Made by a program: the position numbers and the translations under genes
Notes under the pieces: generated by a model
Told to the model about the DNA's origin: nothing
Seen by the model: the letters and a program-made list of their open reading frames with translations, nothing else
The model's database searches: none
Source of the DNA: Armatimonas sp043757465
Lineage (GTDB): Bacteria > Armatimonadota > Armatimonadia > Armatimonadales > Armatimonadaceae
Direction: 5' to 3'
Length of the DNA stretch: 64,000 nucleotides
Assembly: GCF_043757465.1 (NCBI RefSeq)
Contig: NZ_JAYVPL010000145.1
Location: forward strand, 36,594-100,593
In this document: positions 50,150-59,800 of the stretch, one piece after another
Layout of the letters: each line of letters starts with the position of its first letter
Position numbering within the stretch: the stretch's first letter is position 1

Positions 50150-50952
50150 GTCCACGTGCCGCCGCAAGGGCCGCCCATGGTGGAGTCCGCAAAGCTGACC
50201 GGGTTGCCGTCGAAGTCAATGCAGCGGTAGAAGTGCGAGAGCTCCGCTGAGGCTTTGGGGACGTAGTGACAGATAAATGCCCTTCGGAACCGGTCTTTAC
50301 TCTGATTCGGATACGAGCCGTGGATCACGGAGCCACTGAAGAAGAGGGTGTCACCCGCCCTCATATTGACGGGGATTGCCCCCATGCCCTCCGGAATATC
50401 CACGTGCTGGTCGGTGAAAAAGAGTGCCTTATCGGCTGGGCCCGGGCAGAGAACGGGCAGGAGATGCGAGCCAGGCACTGCCACCATCCCGCCATTTTTC
50501 TGATCCACGTCGTCTATAGCGGTCCAGGCAGCATAGCAGGTATCCGGGGCCACTCTTAGGTAGTAGTTGTCCTGGTGCAGATCCTGCCCACGTGCTCCCG
50601 CGGGCTTGAAGTAGAACATGCTCTGCGCCGCCACAGGCTCCTCGCCCATCAGGAGGCGCAGGAACTCCTGAACCCGGCTATCCAGCATGTAGCGCATCGC
50701 GAGCGGCCCCACGGGCTTGTCGGGATGGTTATGGGGGTGCATCATTCGGGGATAAAACGCCAAGGGATCGTCGAGCGAGTAGCCATCTTTCCCCCCGCGC
50801 CGAATCTCCGAGAGTCCGTCTACCGGCCCCTCGGCGTTCTGTAGCATAAATGTCGTCTTGATGCTCTCCACAGCCTCGGGAGAGAAGAGGCCAGGCACCA
50901 CCACGAAACCATCGCGGTGAAATGCCTCGGCCAGTGCGCTTTGATCTTTCAT
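50128..50952 (-). CDS. phytanoyl-CoA dioxygenase (PhyH) family oxygenase
   Basis: This 274-aa Fe(II)/2-oxoglutarate-dependent oxygenase has FHRDGFVVVPGLFSPEAVES at the N-terminus, the metal-binding His and Asp in GQDLHQDNYYLRVAPDTCYA, NGGMVAVPGSHLLPVL, and the distal His in LFFSGSVIHGSYPNQSKDRF followed by the 2OG-binding Arg (RRAFICHYVP). Substrates in this family range from lipids to small secondary metabolites. Start codons of this gene and the divergent AraC-type regulator are 43 bp apart, suggesting that the regulator controls it. Confidence 0.88.
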   Translation of the reverse strand: MKDQSALAEAFHRDGFVVVPGLFSPEAVESIKTTFMLQNAEGPVDGLSEIRRGGKDGYSLDDPLAFYPRMMHPHNHPDKPVGPLAMRYMLDSRVQEFLRLLMGEEPVAAQSMFYFKPAGARGQDLHQDNYYLRVAPDTCYAAWTAIDDVDQKNGGMVAVPGSHLLPVLCPGPADKALFFTDQHVDIPEGMGAIPVNMRAGDTLFFSGSVIHGSYPNQSKDRFRRAFICHYVPKASAELSHFYRCIDFDGNPVSFADSTMGGPCGGTWTEVKGPH

Positions 50953-50995
50953 AATGATAAGATACGGCTAGGATTTTCTGAGCACAAGGTCATAC

Positions 50996-51829
50996 ATGGC
51001 TGAAAAATTAAAAGATCTTGCTACACGTCCTGATGACCACACCCCTTATGCCACTCCTATCGTTACGGGTGTCTTGCAAGGCGATGCACGCTACACCACC
51101 TGGCGCACGAGGGGCACCCCCGACTATCTGCTGATGCTGACGCTCGCGGGCCGTGGGCGTGTCGGGCATGCGCGGGGCGACGTGTGCGCTGCACCGGGCG
51201 AGCTCGTTCTTATCCGCCCGGGAACACGCCACGACTACGGCACGGCGCGGGGCGCGACCCACTGGGAGCTGATCTGGGCACACTTTCAGCCGCGTCCGCA
51301 CTGGCTGGAGTGGCTGACCTGGCCCGAGCCCGCCCCGGGGATCTTGCACCTAGTTCCCGAGTCGGCGCTCTGTACCCAGATCGAAGCGGCACTGCGGCTC
51401 ATGGACAGCTTTGCCCGTAGTGCCGCTCCTCTGCGTGCAGCACTGGCAATGCACAGCCTGGAGGAGGCTCTGCTCGGGTGTGCCTCCGCCTTGCCATCCG
51501 CCCAGCGGCACGATGCGCGTGTGGCCGCCGCGATGGCGTTTCTGATTGAAAATCTGGCACTGCCCCTAACACTTTCCGGGGTGGCTAGCGCCGTGGGGCT
51601 CTCGGTCTCACGGCTCTCGCATCGCTTCAAGGACGAAGTCGGGATCACGCCGGGGCAGTTTCTGGAGCACGAGCGTCTGGCCCGTGCCTCCCAGCTTCTC
51701 CAGTTCACCACGCGCCCCATCGCCGCTATCGCCGAGGAAGTCGGCTTCGCCAGCCCGATCCACTTCTCGCTCCGCTTCAAGAAAGCCTTCGCCCTCAGTC
51801 CCCGCGAGTTTCGTCAGCGCGGCAGGTGA
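50996..51829 (+). CDS. AraC-family transcriptional regulator
   Basis: This 277-aa protein has an N-terminal cupin-type sensing domain (TPDYLLMLTLAGRGRVGHAR, VLIRPGTRHDYG) and a C-terminal double helix-turn-helix (about 180-275): TLSGVASAVGLSVSRLSHRF for the first HTH and PIAAIAEEVGFASPIHFSLR with FKKAFALSPREFRQ for the second. Such regulators usually bind a sugar or small metabolite. The divergent PhyH gene is its likely target. No Shine-Dalgarno is obvious. Confidence 0.88.
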   Translation: MAEKLKDLATRPDDHTPYATPIVTGVLQGDARYTTWRTRGTPDYLLMLTLAGRGRVGHARGDVCAAPGELVLIRPGTRHDYGTARGATHWELIWAHFQPRPHWLEWLTWPEPAPGILHLVPESALCTQIEAALRLMDSFARSAAPLRAALAMHSLEEALLGCASALPSAQRHDARVAAAMAFLIENLALPLTLSGVASAVGLSVSRLSHRFKDEVGITPGQFLEHERLARASQLLQFTTRPIAAIAEEVGFASPIHFSLRFKKAFALSPREFRQRGR

Positions 51830-51838
51830 AGGTGCGGG

Positions 51839-53191
51839 TTACGGTTTTCTGTACAGAATCAGGTAGCTGGCGAAGGTGTGGTTGGCAGGGAAGCCTTTAT
51901 CGGGGGTGGGGTTGGTGTAGGACTCCAGCTCGTAGGCTAGGCGTAGGGGTTTGCCGGGCGCAACGGCGGCGGTGAGGTCCACGATCCAGGGGGTGACCAC
52001 ATCGCCGGGTGACCAGCCCGCGCGGGGAAACTTCCAGGTGCCGCCCTGAGGACGGCAGGGATTGAGATACACATCGTCTTTCCAGAGACGGTTGGTAAAG
52101 GCCCGGCCATCGCAGTGGAGCTTGCGCCAGAGCGGGTGAAACTCCCCCGCATTCAGAGCATTGGGTGAGCCGCCGTGGCCGGTAACAAGGGAGTAAAACG
52201 CCGCGCCGACCGTCTCGCGATCCGTGGGAACACTCTGGGGCGTGAGAAATTTTTCAATAGGCTCGTTGGCGAGCCCGATCCTTGCCACGCCATTCCAGAG
52301 CTTGATGACTTTGTAGGGCTCGCGGCTTATCGCGCCCGGGTAGAAGTCGAAGTCAACAGAGACCAGCCAGCCCTCGGAGTAGGTCTCGCAGGCGATTTCA
52401 AGCTGCTTTTTCCCGCGCAGCAGTGGCAGGAAGTCCGTGAGATCCACCTTCCACTGCCAGGCTTTGCGATACGGCGTGATCCAGCGAAGAATCTCGTAGC
52501 GCTCCCCGGTTTCGTCGGTGAGGAAGAGCTGTGCCAGCCGGTCCCACGGGTCAATTCCCTTGGGCGTGTTTTCCAGGGTCAGCGTGCAGACCACCCGCCC
52601 GATCCCCGCCACGGACTCTGGGAAGGGAACGGTGCTCTGGATTTTGTGGTGCTGGGCATCGTTGAGAGCGTGAGAGAAGGCGCTTACGCGGCGTGGGCTA
52701 CTGAGCCAGCGGGACGTTCCCTGGCGACGGACGGTCAGGGCGGAGCTGGCTCCCGCGCCGATCAGCACGGGTTGCACCAAAGTCAGCGAGACCTCGGAAA
52801 CAAAATAGCGCTCGTAGATGGCCTCTCCGCCCGCTGTTAGCGTGACTTCGACGCCCCCCACGACTTCGTCCACAGTGAGCGCCAGAAGCTCTGTCAGGGG
52901 GTGGGGCGAGAGGCGGTTGGCCAGCTCGCGGCCATCGCGGTGGAGCGAGACCTCGCGCTGGGGGCGGTTCTCGATATTGCCCTGCGGCCCAAAATAAATA
53001 TCCCGCTGGCTGGCACCAGGGGGCGGCGGTGGGTTGTGGGTATCAAAGCCTAGCGCAAAGACACTGGGGAGATTGGGCTCCGCCGGATCGTCAAGGTGGG
53101 GCGGTGTCGGCGTGGAGGCGGGCAGGAAAGCCAGCGTGTAGCCTCGGGGATCGGCGGGCGTGGCTACTTGCCACTGGACATGGACTCGCAT
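51839..53191 (-). CDS. PNGase F-like peptide-N-glycosidase family protein
   Basis: In this 450-aa protein the C-terminal part matches the PNGase F jellyroll pair: LVTGHGGSPNALNAGEFHPL, WKDDVYLNPCRPQGGTWKFP, RAGWSPGDVVTPWIVDLTAA. The middle strands VVCTLTLENTPKGIDPWDRL and YEILRWITPYRKAWQWKVDL correspond to the first lobe. PNGase F removes N-glycans from Asn. Usual disulfide Cys are largely absent and no signal peptide is seen (it starts MRVHVQWQVATPADPRG), so the protein may act on other glycoconjugates or be intracellular. TAAAAT lies 6 nt before the ATG. Confidence 0.75.
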   Translation of the reverse strand: MRVHVQWQVATPADPRGYTLAFLPASTPTPPHLDDPAEPNLPSVFALGFDTHNPPPPPGASQRDIYFGPQGNIENRPQREVSLHRDGRELANRLSPHPLTELLALTVDEVVGGVEVTLTAGGEAIYERYFVSEVSLTLVQPVLIGAGASSALTVRRQGTSRWLSSPRRVSAFSHALNDAQHHKIQSTVPFPESVAGIGRVVCTLTLENTPKGIDPWDRLAQLFLTDETGERYEILRWITPYRKAWQWKVDLTDFLPLLRGKKQLEIACETYSEGWLVSVDFDFYPGAISREPYKVIKLWNGVARIGLANEPIEKFLTPQSVPTDRETVGAAFYSLVTGHGGSPNALNAGEFHPLWRKLHCDGRAFTNRLWKDDVYLNPCRPQGGTWKFPRAGWSPGDVVTPWIVDLTAAVAPGKPLRLAYELESYTNPTPDKGFPANHTFASYLILYRKP

Positions 53192-53197
53192 GAAGGC

Positions 53198-53223
53198 ATT
53201 TTACCCGCAAGGCTGGGTACACT
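53198..53223. promoter_or_regulatory. compact divergent leaderless promoter pair
   Basis: Minus-strand TAAAAT (53198-53203) is 6 nt before ATG 53191, and plus-strand TACACT (53218-53223) is 6 nt before ATG 53230. The two start codons are 38 bp apart. Confidence 0.6.
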
Positions 53224-53229
53224 CTCGCC

Positions 53230-54219
53230 ATGGAATATCGAAAACTAGGCCGCACAGGCCTTCTTGTCTCGGAGCTTTGTTTGGGGACGATGCAGTTCGG
53301 GTGGACTGCTGATGAGCCGACATCGCATGCGGTCATGGATGCCTATGTGGAAGCCGGGGGGACGTTTCTAGATACCGCCGACATCTACACCACTTGGGCG
53401 GGCGATGCAAGCTATGGAGGCAAGACGGAAGAATACATGGGGCGCTGGTTTGCGGCGCGTGGCAATCGCGAGAAAGTGATCCTTGCGAGCAAAGTGCGCG
53501 GGCGTATGGCCCCCGGCCCTAACGGTGAGGGGCTCTCACGAAAGCGCGTGATCCAGTGCTGCGAGGATAGCCTGCGTCGCCTCCAGACCGACTATCTGGA
53601 TCTTTACCAGTGTCACTGGGTGGACTTAAACACGCCCATTGAGGAGACGCTCGCCGCGATGCAGACGCTTGTCGAGCAGGGAAAAGTTCGCTACATCGGG
53701 GCAAGTAACTTCCCGGCGTGGCGGCTGATGGAGGCGCTCTGGCACTCCGACAAGCGCAATTTTGCCCGCTTTGACAGCTACCAGCCCGAGTACAACTTAA
53801 TGGATCGCCAGCTCTTCGAGTACGAGGCGATGCCGCTGTGCAAGCACCACGGCCTGGGCGTGATTCCCTACTCCCCGCTCGCAGGAGGCTTCTTGACCGG
53901 CAAGTACCGCGCCGGGTCAGAGAAACCCGCCAGTGTCCGCGCCGACGGTGCACTGGGCCGCTATGGCAACGAGCGCGGCTGGGCCGTGATCGAGGCGCTG
54001 GAGCAGATCGGGCAGGAGAACGGAAAAACGGTCGCCCAGACCGCGCTGGCGTGGCTACTCACCAACCCCATCGTGACCGCGCCGATCATCGGGGCCAACA
54101 ACCCCGCGCAGCTCAAAGACAGCCTTGGCGCGGCGGGTTACCGCCTCAAGCCCGAGGAGCAGTCGCGGCTTAATGAACTCACGAAATGGGTGCGCAACGG
54201 ACGGCCTATCTGGGACTAG
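53230..54219 (+). CDS. aldo/keto reductase
   Basis: This 329-aa (beta/alpha)8 protein has YRKLGRTGLLVSELCLGTMQ, the catalytic Asp/Tyr region FLDTADIYTTWAGDASYGGK, Lys in VILASKVRGRM, YLDLYQCHWVDLNTPIEETL, RYIGASNFPAWRLMEA, and the NADP-site motif VTAPIIGANNPAQLKDSLGA. It belongs to the general AKR group reducing aldehydes or ketones with NADPH; substrate unknown. Its 3' end overlaps the convergent denD gene by 14 bp. Confidence 0.92.
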   Translation: MEYRKLGRTGLLVSELCLGTMQFGWTADEPTSHAVMDAYVEAGGTFLDTADIYTTWAGDASYGGKTEEYMGRWFAARGNREKVILASKVRGRMAPGPNGEGLSRKRVIQCCEDSLRRLQTDYLDLYQCHWVDLNTPIEETLAAMQTLVEQGKVRYIGASNFPAWRLMEALWHSDKRNFARFDSYQPEYNLMDRQLFEYEAMPLCKHHGLGVIPYSPLAGGFLTGKYRAGSEKPASVRADGALGRYGNERGWAVIEALEQIGQENGKTVAQTALAWLLTNPIVTAPIIGANNPAQLKDSLGAAGYRLKPEEQSRLNELTKWVRNGRPIWD

Positions 54220-55246
54220 GAAGCCCCCTGCCCCCCGCAAGCGGGGGGCAGGGGGCTGGTGAAAAATCCTGGAGGTAGTTTCGGATAATGGTCTGCAAGC
54301 TCGGTGCGGGGGGAAGCCCGAGGGCGAGGGCTCTTGCACCGTCCACGGCCACGGGCCAGTTAGCGACGATCCCTTGAATCCGTGCATCAGGCTGGTCTTC
54401 GATAGTCCCTAGCGAGAGATTCAGCTCTGCCGCGACTTGTTGCAGGGCTTGTGCTGCGAGATTCGGGGTGACACTCCGTGCCGGGAGCCCGATAGCTCGA
54501 TCCCGTCCGATGGCCTCGGAGGGGACGTTGTGGAGGGCGATGAGGGAGTCAATCACGGTGCGGTAGCCGGTCATCGGGTGGCGCTGGTCGCGGGCAACGG
54601 GCAGCAGGCAGACCTCGCCGCTCAAGGGCTCACGGAACATCCCGCTGGCCCAGCTCGATGCGGCGGCGTTGGGCTTGCCGGGGCGGATGATCACGGTTGG
54701 GAGCCGTGCCGTGCGCCCGTCGAAGAATCCCTTGCGCGTGTAGTCGTTGAGGAGAAGCTCGCAGATGGTCTTGGTGATCCCGTAGGTGGTCTGCGGGGTG
54801 AGCTTGGTGTGGTCGGTGCAAAGCTCCTGCATGGCGTCGCCCCCAAAACAGGCAATACTACTGGCAAAGACCACGCGCGTCTTACTGCCCCGTGCGCGGG
54901 CGGCCTCAAAGATGTTGCGCCCCCCGTCGAGATTGACCCGCAGGGCATCGTCGAAGCGCTCTTCACACTCGCCACTTACCATGGAGGCGAGATGGAAAAT
55001 CGAGGTACTGCGGTGACTGCCGATTGCCGCTCGGACGTCCTCCGTTGAGTCCACGCTCCCGACACGCTGCTCGACACGAATCGGTGTTTCGGACAGAGGC
55101 TTGGGGTGAAACTGTGCATCAAAGAGGACGAGCTCCTCGATGGGCTCCTCCGCCCCCGACTCCCCGATGAGCGTGCCGCAAGCCAGCAGTTTTTGGCAGA
55201 GCTGATGGCCCAGAAATCCACCGCCCCCCGTGATGATAACTCTCAT
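54206..55246 (-). CDS. denD: D-erythronate dehydrogenase-like epimerase (DenD)
   Basis: This 346-aa extended SDR has the dinucleotide motif VIITGGGGFLGHQLCQKLLA, IFHLASMVSGECEERFDDAL, VVFASSIACFGG, the catalytic YxxxK in TTYGITKTICELLLNDY, and RLPTVIIRPGKPNAAASSWA typical of DenD, which oxidises D-erythronate at C2. The final SPAPCPPLAGGRGLPSPR is not family-like; it is the translation of the GC-rich hairpin at 54222-54257, so readthrough into that element has lengthened the C-terminus. Start ATG 55246. Confidence 0.85.
   Translation of the reverse strand: MRVIITGGGGFLGHQLCQKLLACGTLIGESGAEEPIEELVLFDAQFHPKPLSETPIRVEQRVGSVDSTEDVRAAIGSHRSTSIFHLASMVSGECEERFDDALRVNLDGGRNIFEAARARGSKTRVVFASSIACFGGDAMQELCTDHTKLTPQTTYGITKTICELLLNDYTRKGFFDGRTARLPTVIIRPGKPNAAASSWASGMFREPLSGEVCLLPVARDQRHPMTGYRTVIDSLIALHNVPSEAIGRDRAIGLPARSVTPNLAAQALQQVAAELNLSLGTIEDQPDARIQGIVANWPVAVDGARALALGLPPAPSLQTIIRNYLQDFSPAPCPPLAGGRGLPSPR
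54222..54257. terminator. perfect 17-bp hairpin between convergent genes
   Basis: AGCCCCCTGCCCCCCGC (54222-54238) pairs exactly with 54241-54257 across a 2-nt spacer. It follows the aldo/keto reductase stop by 2 nt and encodes the last residues of denD on the other strand. No T-tract on either side. Confidence 0.7.
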
Positions 55247-55282
55247 ATTGCTTGTCAGTGTACACTATGTTGTACACACCGC

Positions 55283-55588
55283 TCAGGCCACGCTCCAGTC
55301 CTCACAGGGGGCACCAATCGCTTGAAAGTCTCGGAGGTTGCGAGTAACCACTATCATTTCGTGTGCCATTGCTTGCGCAGCGATCCGGCAATCCTGCGGC
55401 CCGATACGGAGTGTGGCGGGCGCAAATGTCCGGTAGATGGCTTCGGCTTCCGGAGAGTAGAGGAAGAGTGGGAAGATGCGGAGGTCTTCCAGGGCTTGAA
55501 TGTTATCGAGATTCCGCTGAGCTCTCTGCACAACGCTCTCATCGCCTTCTATTGCCAGTTTAAGTGTGTTGGTGTCCAGAAGATACAA
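55283..55588 (-). CDS. PIN-domain (VapC-like) toxin with internal deletion
   Basis: This 101-aa protein begins YLLDTNTLKLAIEGDESVVQ with the first PIN Asp, and ends IGPQDCRIAAQAMAHEMIVV-TRNLRDFQ with the late acidic residues. VapC proteins are usually about 130 aa. The missing stretch lies after residue 24, where the family has a strand with the conserved catalytic Glu of the (A/S)xxTxxEL motif. The frame is intact, so this is an in-frame deletion and the ribonuclease is probably inactive. It starts with TTG directly after the TAA of the upstream antitoxin-like gene. Confidence 0.7.
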   Translation of the reverse strand: MYLLDTNTLKLAIEGDESVVQRAQRNLDNIQALEDLRIFPLFLYSPEAEAIYRTFAPATLRIGPQDCRIAAQAMAHEMIVVTRNLRDFQAIGAPCEDWSVA

Positions 55589-55789
55589 TTATTTCTTGCC
55601 CTCATCAGCGAGGTCGCGCTCCAGTTCTTCCTGGATCTTCTGACGGTACTCCGCCACGCCCTCTTCCAAGCGCCGCAGGTACTCCGGGTCATTTTTACGC
55701 CGCCCAAGAGCCGCTCGGGCGTAGCGCACTTGTTCATCGGTCATTCCGTTGGGACGTGGCGTGTTGTCTGTTTGTGTCGGTGCGGGCAT
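55589..55789 (-). CDS. putative antitoxin partner of the PIN-domain gene
   Basis: The ATG at 55789 has GGAGAGG upstream and gives 66 aa. After a disordered start (PAPTQTDNTPRPNG) come charged helices: MTDEQVRYARAALGRRKNDP and YLRRLEEGVAEYRQKIQEEL. No recognised DNA-binding fold. Position directly upstream of and abutting a VapC-like gene is the main evidence for an antitoxin role. Confidence 0.5.
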   Translation of the reverse strand: MPAPTQTDNTPRPNGMTDEQVRYARAALGRRKNDPEYLRRLEEGVAEYRQKIQEELERDLADEGKK

Positions 55790-55863
55790 GATGGTTTCCT
55801 CTCCGGTTTTCTTGCCGCATTGTATCTCTTGGCTATAGTCCGTACAACCCCGCCACCAGCCCG

Positions 55864-56813
55864 TCAATCGCCGCCTTGCAAGCGCTCCAGCTCTCGACGT
55901 AGCTCTTCTTCGGTAGGGAGGATGAGCCGGTACTTGGTGGCAAAGAGTTGCTCGTTTGGATGGAGGACAGAGTAGCGCACCACGGAGGTGTCCTTGTCGG
56001 AGCAGAGGATGATACCCACGGTCGGGTTATCGCCCTCGCCGCGTCGGAGATCGTCGTAGATGCGGACGTACATGTCTATCTGCCCAATGTCCTGGTGGGT
56101 GAGCTCGCCGGTCTTCAAGTCGAATCGGTACTGATGCGCTGCTGGCATGCTACGAAGGCAAAGCCCTTGCCCAGCTCCAACAGAAACGCCTGAAGCTGGT
56201 TCATGAGGGCTTGCTTTAGGTCGGCTTCCAGCAGGCGGCCCGCGCTGGGTAGCCCGAGGAACTCCAGCAGGACAGGATCTCGGACAAACTCACGCGGCGT
56301 GCGCTCGGTTTTCTCTTGGGCTTCCTGCTCTACGGCGGCGCGATCTTGGCTGGCGAGGAGGCGCTCGTAGTAGAGCCGCCCGATCTGCCGGTTCAGGTCG
56401 CGGGTGTTCCAGTTCTGGTCGGCGGCTTCGTCCATGTACCAGAGCCGCGCCGCTTCGCTCTCGATCCGGGAGAGAGTGCGGTAGTGCGTCCAGCTCAATT
56501 CGGTACGCAGTGCGTTCCGAATCGGGAAAGCGTTGTAGAAGGCACGCATGTGGCGCAGATTGCGCTCGTCGAAGCCACTGCCAAACTCGGTGGTGAGTGC
56601 CTCAGCGAGCTGGGGGAGAAGGCGCTTGCCATAGGCGGCTCGCGCGGCTCCTCCTTGCTCGAACTCGACAATGTGCCGCCCGACTTCCCAGCAGGTTCGT
56701 ACTTGGATCACATCCACAGCACGAAGCGCACTCTGTCGCGCCGAGACGATCAGAGCGCGTAGCTCGTGCAGGAGCGTTTCCAGTGTTCCGTCTTCGGTCA
56801 GTGCGCCACTCAT
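55864..56813 (-). pseudogene. broken DUF1016/YhcG-type PDDEXK nuclease gene
   Basis: The N-terminal part (from ATG 56813) is a normal YhcG/DUF1016 protein: QARSAL-type helices, CWEVGRHIVEFEQGG, FDERNLRHMRAFYNAFP, LSWTHYRTLSRIES, and FLLELGKGFAFVACQQRIST. It then runs into a TGA. The C-terminal part resumes in another frame as DLKTGELTHQDIGQIDMYVR and NPTVGIILCSDKDTSVVRYS. About 20 residues between them, which in intact homologues hold the catalytic YIDLVFYN strand, are missing at about 56115-56130. A deletion has removed half the nuclease active site and shifted the frame. Confidence 0.85.
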
Positions 56814-56839
56814 ATTTCGCTCGTCCCCGTACAACCCCT

Positions 56840-59800
56840 CTATCCGCCACGTCGCTTCGCCGACCACTCGACCAGCTCTCGCCCGGAAAGCTCGACGGTG
56901 CGGTTGCCGTCGCGTAGATAGACTTTGTCGTCGAGGTAGGTGGCACCCAGCGCTGGAGAAACCGTGATGACGCAGACCGTGCCATCAGGAAGAGGTGCGA
57001 ACGAAACTTCGATATTGCCTCGTGGCGCGGGGTCGAGTGCGCCGAGTATTTGGCGCAGTTTCAGCTCGAAGCCGTCGTTGTTATGTCTGTTGACGTGCGC
57101 CAGATCGGGTTTTATGCCGACCACCACGCCGCTGTCTTTGACACCGATCAGCACGGTTCCGCCGTCGGTGTTGAGAAACGCGGCGATGGCTTTGGCGATG
57201 TGCTTGCCGTCGGTGTTTGCGCCGAGCGGATTGACGGCCATGAACTCTTTGAAGTCCATCCTCAGGCCTTCTCCCGCCGCGATTTGCGTGAGAAGCGGGT
57301 GGGAGCGCCAGTAGTCCGTCGGCCTGGTGAGCAGCTCTTCGGCACGTTCGAGGTACGAGGCGTAGTTCACAATCGCTTCATCATAAACGCCCTGCGCCCG
57401 TGCCAATTTGTCGTAGCGGCGGCAGTACCAGAGCGTCACTTCGCGGATGTCGTCGTCGGTGAGGCCGTAGAGGGAATAGACAAGCGCATCAATTTCTCTT
57501 TGTTCGTGAAGGTGGTACGGATAACGTAGATCAGCTTTTTGTTTTTCGATAATAGAAGAGATGAGTGTTTCGATTTGTGATGTAATATTGACATCCAACA
57601 GAGGTATGGGCAATTGTGAAAGCACTTCCTCACCTGTTTCTACAGTATGAGATAGATATGATTTTAATACGTATCGTGCAATAAGATTGCTTGAGTATCC
57701 GAGTACTCCTTCTGGAGATATATTATCTGAGAATATCGTACTGCCTTTATTTCCAAATACTGTTCCACATCCTATTCGGAAGGACGGGCTATAAATCCCT
57801 GTTGGTGAAAAAGTAACTCCCTTTCGAAAATAATATTGTGGATTGCGAATAACAGCAGCGCGCTTTTCATTATCATCTAGTTGTATCTTATTATCTTCAT
57901 TCTTATCTTCTTTTACATCAGCGATAGTCAGAGTTCGCAGGTCGTCAACACTCGATTTCGACCAATCAATAAAATATCCAGTTGGTACATAATAATTAGG
58001 TATCCAGCCTTCACTAGCTTCACTCTCACCACCCTTATCGAAGGGAACTATAAATCTTCCTCCATATTTTTTAAGATCGACACCATTTTGTTTTTCATTG
58101 TCAGTCAGATTTGCAATCTCTTTCTCCGTCAATATCTCTGCTTCGTTCAGAATCTGATAGCTACCACGAACTCCATCTTTTTTACGGAGATAATACTCGT
58201 TATATCCCGTTTGAAGGCCCACTTTTACGTCGGCTAGCGTTCCGAGTTTAGTAAATCTTGCATCGCTCATCAATCCGTACAGCTTCGGTGACGCAATGAA
58301 GAACGAATGGTTTTCGTAGGTTGCAATTGTCGCTTGAGGATAGGTGTAGCGGGCGTAGGCGGGAGTTTGTATGTCGGGGCTTTGGCTTGCAATCAGCCGC
58401 AGGTTGGCTTCGAGTGTCTGCCAGTCGTCTTTCTTGATTCCCGTCAAATCCCCCGCGATCAGGGAATGACCCGCAGGCGGCGGCGTATTGGTCAGCGTCA
58501 CGATTCCCGTGTTCACCGTGGCCTCGAAGATCCAGTTGGGCAGGTCTAAGACGTGCAACAGCGATGTTTTTTGTGCCAGACGTACCCGTAGCGGCTTGAA
58601 CGACTTGATGGTTCGCCAGGTGTTCGAGACGATGTAGCACGCGACTCCGCCGGGGACGAGCAGCTCCAGAGCGCGGCCCATAAAGATGCCGTAGAGGTCT
58701 TTGCTGATCGAGCCTTCTGCCCTCGGGAACATACGGTACCGAACAGCATCAGGGACGGGCGTTCCGCCGTAGGGCGGGTTCGCGATCACGATGTGGAAGC
58801 CGCCCGCCTCGCCGCGCTCGGTTTCATCGGGCTTGAAAACCTCGATGAACTGCACGCGCCAGTCGAAGGAGTCCGTCGGAAGCGCCACGGCGGCGTTCTT
58901 CGCCAGCTCGGCAGCGATCTTGGCCTCCTCGGCACGAATCTCGGCAGCCAGCGTGGTTTTCTTGCTATTGATAGCGTGGAAGTGATCGCGCTTCTTCTTC
59001 GCCAGTGCGTCAGCATCGTCTAGGGCGCGACTGCGGAAGATGTCGCCCTGCACCCGTGGGTCGGGCGCGGAGAGGCTGTCGCCCACCTCTATCTTGAAGT
59101 CCAGGTTGGGGAGCGGCGGGAGGCGATCAATAGCACTCTCCCGGTAGTCCACGATCAGCGAGAGCCAGAGCCGGAGCATCGCGATATTGGCCGCCAGTGG
59201 CTCCAAATCCACGCCGTAGAGGTTTTTCTGGATGATCGAGAGCTTCCGGTCGTAGTTGTCGCGCTCGCGAGTATTGGCGGCGCGGGTGTCGAGCTGGCCC
59301 ATCAGCGTGAAGATGCTCTGCATCATCCCCAAAAGAAACGCGCCGGAGCCGCACGCCGGATCAACCACGCGTAGCCGCTCCAGCGCCCCGATCAGTTGCT
59401 TTGCCTCGCGCACAGAAATCGCCTGGTCGTCCTCTTCATCCACCAGCCGGACAATCGCATCGGGCTTCTCGGGACTCGGCAGAGCTTTGGTAAGATAGCC
59501 CTTCAGTGACTCCCGGCACATGAACTGCACCACCGAGCGCGGCGTGTAGAACGCGCCGGTCGCCTCACGATCCGCCTTCAGAATCAGCTTCTCAAAGACC
59601 TTGCCCAGCATCTCCGGGTCAACGGCAACCTCGGTATCATCGGGCGACGATTCGGTGATGGTGAAGTTATAGCGTGCGAAAAGGTCCGTGAAAATCGTCG
59701 CAAACACCGCGTCGGGGATCACAATATCGGAGGTTTCCTCGGGCGTTTTCTCAAAAAGCCCGCCATTCAGAAACGGGACTCTACCGATTCGTGCGTGCAG

